This document shows, piece after piece, positions 36,101 through 48,820 of a stretch of 64,000 nucleotides of DNA. The translations under genes and the position numbers were made by a program. Source of the DNA: Misgurnus anguillicaudatus (Eukaryota; Chordata; Actinopteri; Cypriniformes; Cobitidae). Numbering within the stretch: the stretch's first letter is position 1; each line of letters starts with the position of its first letter. Location: NCBI RefSeq assembly GCF_027580225.2, contig NC_073358.2, positions 27,492,501-27,556,500 of the forward strand, read 5' to 3'. The notes below the pieces were generated by a model, which was not told the DNA's origin, ran no database searches, and saw only the letters and a program-made list of their open reading frames with translations.

Positions 36101-39100
36101 TAAATAAAGTACCTGCTTCGTCCACTCAGGCTGGATTTTTCTGCAGTAGTCATTGACTAGGTTGTGCATGTACATTCTGTGAAGATGCTCAGATGCCTGT
36201 AGAGGGCGACAAAGATTTTCTGTTTTCCTGGTACAGTACCATATTCCAGACCTATTTTTATTGTAATATGTTTTGTCCATTATTTCTAAAATGATAGAGA
36301 AAAAAGTGATAGAGCGAGTATTTTCCTAGTAAGTCGTTTGTAGCCCAAAGACTTTTATTAGTACCCCAATTATAGGTAGGTAATAACATCCTTAGTTTTG
36401 GAGAACAAAATTAACATCTAAAAACTTGTTTTTTGTGTGTACCTGTTAGATGTCACATCACTGAATCAGATGCCTACACTAAATGATCCTCATAACCTTT
36501 TTCGAGAATTTTTTTACACTTTTGTGCCTATATACCTCAGTGAGTGAAGGTGGAGGCTTTGGCCAGCTCTTGTCAAGCACACTTTTTGGCAGATTCCGTC
36601 TCACTTTCATCAAGTAGGAGTATCGTACATGGTCCAGAAAGTACTCGTTGTCAGGGCAACGAGGCTCATTGCGCAAGATAAAGCCTTTTATTAACCTGTG
36701 AGAGGACAAAGCATTGCAATGGATAAGAGAGACACAGTAATACAGAGCCCCGCAGGTCAACGTTGGAGAAAAAAACAAGACCCTCATGATTATGGTTTTG
36801 TAATTCATCCCCTTAAACCCCATTCACACAGACCTTTGGTCCCAGAAAAAAAACATAAAATTGCCAGACAAGCTTCTGTGTGAACGCAAACACGTCCCGT
36901 TAATCTTCTGGGATCGTTGCCGGAAAGAGGAACTGGTAAGATACCCGGAAAACCCTCTGTGTGAACAAGAAGCCGAAACAATGCCGTAATGGGCGTGTCC
37001 TAGTGAGGACGCGTGTGTCATCACAACAAAAGTTATGGTTCAGCTCTTTAAAACGAGAGATTTACATGCAGATTAAGATTCACCACCAGATTCTGGCAAA
37101 TCATTGGCAGTGTGAATGAACAAAAAAAATCAAACGATCCCGGAAAAATCCAGGGTGCATTTTCCATGTATTTTCCGGAATGGGTGTGTGAAAATGGCTT
37201 TAGTTTATAAACAGCAGTCACAGATTCTTATCCTTTTCCGCTCACAGATTAACCCTGCGGGGCTCCGCAGTAATTCACACAACGTTTGACATTGTTAACA
37301 TACACTACATATACAAACACACTCATACTTGCGTATGGTGTCTGCTGCTTGTCTACGATGCTTGGCTTTCCTGCGACCTTTGACCCCTCTCCACCATGCC
37401 TGGATAACAATTACTGTTGAAAGAGACAAACAGATAGGTTGTTTCACATGCAGAGCGTATGGACTGCTTACACATTAATGCATTAAAGGGGACATTTCAC
37501 AAGACTTTTTTAAGATGTAAAATAAATCTTTGGAGTACGTATGTGAAGTTTTAGCTTCAAATACCATATGGATAATTTATTATAACATGTTAAAACTGCC
37601 ACTTTGTAGATGTGAGCAAAAATGTGCCTTTTAAATGCAAATGAGCTGAACTCTGCACTAAAAGGCAGTGTCGTGGTTGCATAGTGCAGATTAAGGGGTG
37701 GTATTATCCCCTTCTGACATCATAAGGGGAGCCAAATTTCAATGACCTATTTTTCACGTGCTTGCAGAGAATGGTTTACCAAAATTAAGTTACTGGGTTG
37801 TTCTTTATCACATTTTCTAGGTTGATAAAAGCACTGGGGACCCAATTATAGCACTTAAACCTGGAACAAGGTCAAGATTTTCATAATATGTCCACCTGTC
37901 TGTGTTGTGTTTGCTCTGTTTTTGTGTCTATTCTACCTGCATGTCGAATACAATGATACTTGGCTCGCTCTCTGTAGCCCCGCCAAGACGTCTGCAGAGT
38001 AACGGCTAAAAATACAATTATAAACCTTTAATAATTGAATAATAATACACCACATTCATCATACAAAAATCTAAAACATTATCACACTTATCACACAAAA
38101 ATTGCAATACTGTAAACTAACAAATGATTTTCCCCTTATTTATAATCGTCGTTTCTTCTTACCAATGGATGGCTTCCGGGCCTCAAGTGCATCCTCAGTC
38201 ACAAACAAAGTCCTTGGGAAGCGGATAAAGATCTTGGACCTAAACACAAAGACAAACTAACTAACATCTGATAGTACTTTCCAACAATATTCTTCTTAAT
38301 ATATTGAAATTCAACACATTATATTGTCTGTACTTCTGAATAATTGTCTCACCTGCCCAGTTTGTATTCCTCAGGTTTGTAGTTGAGATGTTTGACCAGA
38401 GTGGCAACACCTTCTGACAGTTTCCCATTCCAGTTTGGCCAAGTATCCGGACACAGAGGCTTATACCTGTGTATGCACATACATACACATAAAAATTGTA
38501 CATTGCAAAAACCGTTACCCGTTATTGGTGAAATATCTATGCATATGTGTGTGTAAGATAGAGACCAACCTGTCTAAGAATGCCTCATAGTTTCGTCTGT
38601 ATGCAAATCCAGCTCTCCTCACTCTTAGATTCTCCATCAAACCCAAATACTTCACCTGATGCCTGACCAATACCTCATCAAACCTACCTGAAAAAAATCA
38701 GAAAAAGGCACAAGATGCATAAAAAAATTCATTTTTAATTTTTTTGGAAAATTTTATTTTCTGTTCAATTAGTGGCACTAAACCTGAACACATATGATAC
38801 TGTATATATTCCTACCTGGCTGTTTAGCATCATTGGGTTTTATACAACGAACGTATGATGGTTCCTTAGACATCAGAATCTCCATCAGTTTGGCCAAACT
38901 GAGCTTAAACTGTGTGACAGCCTGAGCAAAAGACAACCAGATTAGTAAAAGTCTTGGGATAGGGTAACTGGACTTTGGGGATAGAAAATATCATAAGCTC
39001 AATATAAAAAGCATTAAGCATATGAAAAGTCCCCATAATGATAGCTGAACCAACATAAGTGTGTGTGTTTGTGTTCATCTAACCGTCTCTGGTCTTCTCT

Positions 39101-40199
39101 GGTCCATCAATTCTTCTGCATGGAAACACTGACTCACAATGTGTTTCTTTGATTGACACATCACCTGCAGTAAGACACACACGGTTTAGTAACATATAAA
39201 CATTCGTCACACTCACACTGTAAACACACTCTTTACCTCTTTTAGGTGTCTGTAAAGCAGGTCATTATTTTTGTCCAGAAAACCTGAAAATAATAAACAA
39301 GCAAAACCCGCATTGAGCACAAGACATATGGATGGGAAACTGGACAACTGGAAAACTGGACAGACATTCTCTCCTTACCATGGACATTGTAGTTGACCTC
39401 TCCAGCATAGTGAGCCAGCCTAAATTCCTCCCGACCAATTGCCTTGCGAACCTTTCCATTAGCTATTTTATGACTGAAACATGAAATTGATCAAAAACAT
39501 TTCAATAGCATCTTATATATTAAACAACATTTTCACAAACAAAAAAGTCTTACGTGACAAAATGGGCATGGCCTCCCAGTGTGTCCTCTAGTTTTTCCAG
39601 AAAAGTGATGTCACTGGCGTCTCCTCTTCTTAAGCACTCCTCGTCCTGATTTAAACACATTATTGAATTGAGATCTGTTTTACTGATGAACAGAAAAGCT
39701 AAACGTTCTGCATATAAAGACACAAACAGACCAGAATGGCAATGATGCCTTTATGTTTCTCCTCCACCAGGTCACAGATGATTTTGTTGTTGAAATATTC
39801 CACTCTCTCCCACTGGGCAGAAAATAAAAAATGCAATTTTTACATAAAAGTAACATACATGTGCAGTACACATATAATTAGTTTAATTTCAGAATGGTAT
39901 ATGGTTAAAATAACATTTTATTTATTAGGATTATTAATCCCAATAAGTGCAGTTATTGTGTTTCTCTGTGAAGTCCACACGACCAAATTATGTCCCATTT
40001 GTTTTTTAACCCGTTAACTGGCACCCGAGTTTACTTCAATATTTTTAATGTGAATGTTAATCTATCACAACAAACTAAATATTGTTTGAAAAGTCTAAGA
40101 ATGTAGTTTTCATATTTAAAAACCTTTTAGCAGCAAAAATAATGAGCATAAGAGTATGCAGCAAATCTCACAGCAAACCAACACAAACTTCATTTTTTA

Positions 40200-40259
<60 letters not shown>

Positions 40260-43200
40260 ATACTATATTGCATTATTTTTTTACTTATTACAATAAATTT
40301 TAACTGCTATAAAAAATATTATTTAATATTTTCACCTCCAGACACTTCCGTTAAAAACTTTAAAGTGTCTTTTAAAGGCTTCATTAACCGTAAGAAATGA
40401 GTTTTACTGGTTTGAATATTATTATGACCTAATGGCTTGAGGGTTACTGAAATGTAAGTTGCTTTGGATATAAAGTATCACCTGAATGAGAAGTATCAGT
40501 TTACTCCCTACAACAGTGTATCCATGCACAGAGATATGTAACAGAATACTTCCCGTTCACCCTTTCGCTCTATTTTGCAGATGTGTAAACACATACACAC
40601 AACACATATAATCTTATAAACATTTTTATATAATTTTCTTTTGCAAGAAGGAGATCAATTAAAATATTATAGTTTAGTTGGGATATCAAGAGACCCATCC
40701 CAGCAGACGACTCCGGGCCGTATCCGCACCAGCTGCTGACTTTGGCGCGGATCCGGCCCGGAGTCATCTGCTGTTGTCTGGGATCATTTTGGCAGCCTTA
40801 AAACACGAAACCTAAAAAAAAATATCCTGCCTACTGTAATAGTAAAAACGAATACAAACGAAAGTGAAAAATTTAAACAATGTGATGTGTCTCATGTACA
40901 GTAACAGATATAAAACACATTGTTTGCTAGTACACACTCACCACGATCCCTTCAGCTTCATATTCTTCCTGTTCGCTCTTCAGTGTGAGTTCAATAAACA
41001 ACTGCTGAAGCTTCTCGTTGCAGTAATTAATACAGAACTGCTCAAAACTAGAAAGACATGAATGACTTTAGCGATGCATTTTCTTTTCTTTCATTCTTAT
41101 GATATACTACACGTATTTTCTTTAAATGTAATCCTATGCACAATGATTATTTAAATAAATCAGACAAAACTGTTGTGTTGAAAGACCTCAAATCCATATA
41201 TGTCTAGCAAACCAATAACAGAAGAACATCTGCTGGTGTAGTAGACCTCATCCTTAAAACAAACACACATGAAAATCATCTTCAATATGCCCACTAGAGG
41301 GCACAGCAAACTCACAAAAAGCAAACTAAGCTCCTGTTCATGCATTCATGATGATATTTACAAAAAGATCATTTCAATAAAGCCTTATATCAACCAAAAT
41401 CGCACCTTAAAGGCCAATGATCGATTCAACTTTTGGACAAGCCAGGTAAAGGCACGACCATATATGGCTTTGGCCAGAGAGTCACGAGCAGAGATAGCCT
41501 GTTCTAAACTCAAGGGACTGATCATCTGAAATAAACACACACACAATATTAACTTTGTTATAGTTTCACAGAATGTTCTTTACATCATGTAGGATGATTT
41601 AATGTAGAAATCAGTAAGTTATATAATTTATATATTTAATAACTTCAGCTGTGTTTTCACAGACCGGGTCACTATATAAACCACAAGCGTACCTAATGGA
41701 CTGAATGCATGCAGATTGAGTAAACCATAAAAATTACCCAACATAAAGTATCTTAAAAGTTGAAAGAGAGAGAAACAGACACAAAGAGATAGGATATTAC
41801 CTCCTCCCCTTTGGCAACCATTTTCCTATGAGTAAGAGCTTCTTTCAGAACTGACCCATCCACACCCAACAGCTGTTGACAGAAACAAAATAAGATGCAT
41901 TACTTGTGTCTATGGGTGCATGTTGGCCATCAAGCATGACCAGTGGCATAGTTTCTTTTGGGGACAGTGGGAGGTAACCCCCTGCAACACTCAAAACTAC
42001 TCCCCTCATATTTATCCAATGATTCATATAAACATGAGCAGATGACATTCAACCTCCCCAATGTTTTAAATCAAATCTACACCCTTGAGCATGACATGGT
42101 AGGCCTATATGGCAAAGGCATAACACAATACACTGGTACCCAACTGAGATCATATTTAACCAAGATTGGAAAAGTACCCATCCTGAACAATCACACAGAA
42201 CATTTAGCTCCCATTATAACAAACCGGAGACCTTAATGAGTGACTTTAATGAGACTGAAATCTAATTCCCATAATGTTTTTATAATGACAGAGAAAAGAT
42301 TTTAAAGGGATAGTTCACTCAAAATGAAAATTCTTTCATCATTTACTCACTCTCATGTTGTTACAAACCTGTATACATTTTGTTGTTTTGACAAACACAA
42401 AGGAAGATATTTTGAGAAATGTTTGTAACCAAACCATTCGTGGATCGCATTCACTTCTATAGTAGGAAAAATTTATACTATGGAAGTAAATGGGGTCCAC
42501 GAACGGTTTGGTTACAAACATTTCTCAAAATATTTTCCTTTGTGTTTGTCAAAACAACAAAATTTATACAGGTTTTTAACAACATGAGAGTTAATAAATG
42601 GTGTAAGAATTTTCATTTTTGGGTGATTTATCCCTTTAACTCACTTCTGTTACATGCTTAATTGCCAATAGTTGTTGTAATACACTCTAAAAACACACGG
42701 TGCTAAATAGCACCAAAAGTGGTTCTTTGCTCGCAACCATAGAAGAACCATTCCCAGTGCCACACAGCACCGGTGAAGCACCTGTGCAGAACCATATAGT
42801 GCCATGTAGAACCATATGTGGTGCTATAGTGGTGCTATATGGCCCCCATATGGTTCAACACAGGTACTTCACCGGTGCTATATGGCACTAAAAACGGTTC
42901 TTCTATGATTACGAGCAAAGAACCACTTTTGGTGCTATATAGCACCATTAACACTAACTTAACTAAATAAAAATACAACTTTAAAAAGAGTGCAACTTTT
43001 ACATAACTGACTTACATTATGCAAAAAATAAAACTGTTAAAATGGACAACTTAGTATAAATTATATATAGTTTGTAGCTTTGGAAGCTGCAAGCACAAAT
43101 GAAGCATAATTATTCACCTGGGACAGATATCTGAGTTGAGGTTCAGTGGTGACATGTGTCTCGCCATCTTCATCCTCACCAAACTGTGTGTTACCCAGGT

Positions 43201-46142
43201 GTAACACACTGGCCACTATCTCCATCAGTTCCTGCAGAGAGGAGGGGCTACGTGAGTGTGTGTACTTATACATTAGAAGGTCTGTAGCTGTGAATGTCCT
43301 ATGTGTGTGTGCACCTGTATCTCCTCATCATTAAAGCCAATGACAGTGAGTGCATTGCTCACAACTTTCCAGCCGTTCTTATCACTGATAGCGGTCACCC
43401 GTGGACAGTTACCCTGATAGAGAGAGAAAATATCTGTTGCATTATATACATGCACGCCAACATACAATCTGTATACCAGTTGCAGCTCGTCTATCCATAT
43501 GAAGCATTATGTTTACACAAGTTCCTTGTTAATGCAACTTACACGGCCAATGCACATGTGCACAAATGTATTTTGAATTGATATAAAGCAAACATGCTGA
43601 TAAAAACATGTATACCTTGGATTTTGCACATATGTGAGCCCGTATGTGAAATCCAGGCTAAAGTCTTATCATCTAACTATGAGAAGCATCATAAATTAGA
43701 TTTCATTGACATGGTCTTACTCAGTCTATATTAAAGATATTAAAGGATTAGTCAATTTTCTTTAAAAAAAATCAAGATAATTAACTAACCACCATGTCAT
43801 CCAAAATGTTGATGTCTTTCTTTGTTCAGTCGAGAAATTATGTTTTTTGAGAAAAACATTCCAGGATTTTTCTCATTTTAATGGACTTTAATGGACCCCA
43901 ACACGTAACCGTTTTAATGCAGTTTAAAATTGCAGTTTCAACTGAGTTTTTAAAGACTCTAAACGATCCCAAACGAGGCATAAGGGTCTTTTCTAGCGAA
44001 ATAATTGTCATTTTTGACAAGATAAATAAAAAATATGCTATTTTAAACCACAACTTCTCGTCTATCTCCGGTCCTGTGATGCGCCAGCGTGACCTCACAC
44101 AATACGTCATGACGTCAAGAGTGTGTGAAACTACGCCCCAGTGTTTACAAGTGTGGAGAAAGAGGACCGTTCCGACGTTGTTGTATATCGAATGATACTA
44201 ATTAATGTTTTTGTGACAGTTTATTGTTTAAAATGGTCCGCAAATGTGCATTTCATATATGTAACACGTGACCTTTCCACGGCATTAAGCAATTATGTGA
44301 TGTCGCGCTGGCGCGTCACAGGACCGGAGATAGACGAGAAGTTGTGGTATTTTTCTTGTCAAAAATGACAATCGTTTCGCTAGATAAGACCCTTATGCCT
44401 CATTTGAGATCGTTTAAAGTCCTTTGAAACTCTGTTGAAACTGCATTTTTAAACTGCATTAAAACTATTAATTGTTGGGGTCCATTAAAGTCCATTAAAA
44501 TTCAAAAAATCCTGGAATGTTTTTCCCCACAAAACACAACCTCCTCTGGACCGAACAAAGAAAGACAACACCCTGGATGACATGGTGGTGAGCAAACCAT
44601 CTGGATTTTTTTTTTAAAGAAAATGGACTAATCCTTTAAAGTTATATTTTCACAGAATTTTTTTTACATTATGTAGGATGATGTTATAGAAAACAGTAAA
44701 TTATAAAAAATGACTTTTGTTGGGTTTTCACAGACTGGGTATACACTCACCTTAACTAGGTAATGGTAATGATGGGGGTTGGTTTTCTCCAAACCCAGTC
44801 TTTGCAAAAAAAGGTCCTCTCCACCCTCCAGCAGCTGATAGAAGATGTGAAAGTTTCTCTCGCCTGGGTTCTGATGGGCGACACGGGATTTCTCTAACAG
44901 GTAGTTGAGAATGTGACCTCCGATTGGAGCCCCCTGTACAAAGCAGAGGCAAAAACACGGTTATTTGAAAGACTGCAAGGGGGATCTTTGTTGCCTAAAG
45001 AATCTATCATCACCTAGACCTTTCTGAAGTTTCCAACCAGAGCATCAAAAATGAAACCAGTGGACTTAAATGGTTGGCTCACATTTACCTTATAGTCAAA
45101 CTGAATGTCCATATATTTCCCAAATCGACTTGAATTGTCATTGCGAAGAGTTTTAGCATTCCCAAAAGCCTGTGTAAAAGAGCAAAACTGAAAATTACCA
45201 TGCTGTGCTTTTGCACTTATTCTTAATAAGGAATAGCATACTATTCCTACAACAACAGCAAACAGAAATGAATGGAGAATGGGAATGGAGAAGGAGGAAA
45301 CAATAGCAGAAACTTCTTAAATCAAGCAGAAAACAAACCAATAACATACCAGAATTATAGATATGTGCATAATTGTATACACCATTGTACCCTATGCTGC
45401 ATGGTTTGTTGGTCTTTGTTAGGCAGTATTCTTAAAACTGAGCTCAGAATTATTCAACAGAAGTCTACGTTGCTGTTTATGAGAGTGTGTTTGTGTATGT
45501 GGTACCTCCAAAACAGGGTTGGACTGTAACAGTCTCTCTCTAATTGTGTTTGTGTTTTCACGGGTAGGACAGATGTGTGTGTAGTACTGAAGAATCTTTT
45601 TGGACGCCTCAGTCTTTCCAGCTCCACTCTCTCCTGAAATCAAAATACATTGATCTCTTCTCTCGGTTCGCAGTGCACGGTACGTATTATCAGCCAGGGC
45701 AAAACTGAAGTCACACAGAAAGACAAAAACACAAATATAAATAAAGATGGCCCGGTAATACTTGAGCATAGATGTGCAGGCAAAGCATTAAAGCATTATG
45801 TACTAGTCTTTAAGTACTAGTCTTTAGTTGCATTATAGTCACAAAACATTAAATTTAAGAAAGATCTATGTTGAGTCTATGTGCTAAAATGAGATCTTAC
45901 AATACAAAAAGAATCTTTCACCCATAAAACTGATTCTGTAACAGAGAAACAGTGGCTTGGAATAGCATGGGTGTGGAGAAGGATTTGACAGTGTGTACTA
46001 TAGGTGTGTGTATGAGTTTGTGTGAATGTGTGTAAGTGGAAAGTTGTGTGTATGGTTCAATCTCCGGAATCTCCAGGAAAGTGAGTCATACCGGGAGAAT
46101 TGACGGAATGTTCTCAGGGATTCTCACGACTATGGCACACAT

Positions 46143-46188
<46 letters not shown>

Positions 46189-47856
46189 AACACTCACATG
46201 TGAGGTGAGATCTCATAGAAGTTGACTCCTCTGTGCCGCTCCATGTTTTGTTTGGAGTAAATCTCCAGTTCTCTGTAAGGATTCACTGACACCAGCACTG
46301 ACCCAATATATGTCTTATAAAAAACACAGAGAGAGAGACAGAGAGAGAGAGAGGGAGGGAGAGAGAGAAAGTAAAGGGAAAAAAGAGAAAAATATTTGAT
46401 TTTTACAGTTTTGGAATCCATTCAGCCGATCTCCGGGTCTGGCGGTACCACTTACAGGATAGCTTAGCATAATCCTTTGAATCTGATTAGACCATTAGCA
46501 TCGCATTCAATGTTTCGCTATTTTTACTATTTAAAACTTGACTCTTGTTTTCCGATGGGAAATTAAAAATTGTGATTTTCTAGGCCGATATGGCTAAGAA
46601 CTATACTCTCATTCTGGCGTAATAATCAAGGACTTTGCTGCCATAACATGGCTGCAGCAGGCGCAATGATATTACACAGCACCCTGAAAGAGTCCCCTTG
46701 GTTACTTTCAATGGCATGACTATTTTCAGGCACTGCATAATATCATCTTAGTATACTACAGAAGAGTCAAGTTTAAAATAGGAAAAATATCAAAACTATT
46801 TGTTTATTATTTAGCGCGATGCTAATGGTCTAATCAGATTCAATGGATTATGCTAAGCTATGCTAACAGTGGTACCGCCAGACCCAGAGATCAGCTGAAT
46901 GGATTCCAAAATGTTACAAATCAAATGTTTAACTCTAGGGGAGCTGAAAAATGAGCATATTTTCAAAAAAGTGGAGTGTCCCTTTAAGTAAATTATGTTT
47001 GCATTATATATTGAACAACCAGTCATGCCCTGTATAATCAGATTGAAACAATGAACAAGTTTCCAATTTGAAGTGTTTCTCTGAGATAAATGTATACTGT
47101 ACTTAAGGTATATATGTCATTTTGTGTCTTTATATTTATAATAGGAGCAACATCCGAAACAAAGTTGATACTTAAAGGAAACATAACTGGGAACTTAATA
47201 AAGTCCTTTGATACACTGAGCAATAATATTTCTATACAGTGCATGTTTCTTACATATATGAGGCCCTCTCTGTACCGCCGGCGCAGGTTTTCAATAAATG
47301 CAGCTTCACTGTTGTGGTTCTCCAAGAGCAGAAAGTCTTGGACACCGACCCGGTCTCTTGCTGAGAGGGAGCTCTCCATCACTAACCTCACCCCACCCTC
47401 TACACCAACCTCCTAGACATAGAGAGAGAGGAACAAAGAGTAACAAAAACACTCCTGCAAAAATCCATATAGAGCATTACCACATTGAAGGAACTGAGAG
47501 TGTGTGTGTGTATGTAGACTTACAAACAGGCCCATAATCTACACTCTTACAAAACTCTGCAAAAATTTTGGCAGACTTCCAGAGTACTGGAATGTCTATC
47601 ATTCAATGTTCAACATGTGCCCCGCCCCTTGCATGTTTGTTTACTAAATCATCTGGGTACTAGATAACGGTTTCTTTTAAAGCTCTATTTTAATATCCAT
47701 TTTGCTATATTACATAGCTGTTGTACTTCATTGCAGAAAAGGGGAAAAAGTCCCTATGGGCCTGCCTGCTTACAAGTAAACATTAACAGAGACATAACAA
47801 ACATGCAAATCTACTAAGAAAGGATGCTATAGAATAACTTGGGATAGGTTTCCTGA

Positions 47857-47891
<35 letters not shown>

Positions 47892-48770
47892 GCGTGCACG
47901 CGCTGGTGCCTGTTTTTCAGGGTGAGTGTTGATATGGCCAGCAACTGATCTGTGCTTGCGGATCCAGTGGAAAATCCTACAAGAAGTGTTTGAGGAAGTG
48001 GGTTTTTGGTGTGGGTCCAGCAGGGAAAGAGAGTCTGTTTGTGTGTTTTAGAATGAAAGGCAGGAAGGTCACCTGTTGAATCTTATTCTTGAACTATATT
48101 ATGCTTGGATGTAAAAAGTTCTTGTGAGATTTTCACTTTCCTTGGCTTTTCTCCACTGTTGTTTCAAAGATTATTTTCCAATGAATTAGTGATAACAGAT
48201 CCTTAAATAACAAGATTTGAATGACTCGCTGGTCTCACCACACACCTGCATTTAAATCGTTTGCCATTCTTAATCTATTGTTCTCTAAACATGTGTATAG
48301 TGATTTAATCTGTAGGCTACTACACACAAGGATGCACAAACAAGCTCCAGTAATAGATACAAAAATCCGTTCCCAAAATAATTTCCACTTTCATTGTGCC
48401 GTCCGCACTCAAGAATTCCAAAAACCATTAACAAAGTTTACAACACTAGCATTTTTCTACCTCCAGTCCAGACCCTATTGAAAAGTTATTTGTTATACTG
48501 TATGTGTCCTCACTGCACCCCATATTATGAGATTTTTTAAGAAAAAAACTTAAAAAACTTTGGTATCCCCAGAATATGTATGTGAAGTTTTAGCTCAAAA
48601 TACATCACATATAAATTATTATAAGATCTTAAAATTGCCACTTTGTAGGTGTGAGCAAAAATGTGCCGTTTTTGGGTGTGTCCTTTAAAATGCAAATGAG
48701 CTGAGGAAATGCAAACACTGATCACAATTATGGTGGTTTGTTGAAATTGAAACTCAATTGTGTTGTCAAT

Positions 48771-48820
<50 letters not shown>

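Noticed and set aside
43881..44195. 104-codon plus-strand frame and its minus-strand mirror
   Set aside because: Both are arms of the foldback element 43744-44634, so the frame repeats on the opposite strand as expected for a palindrome.
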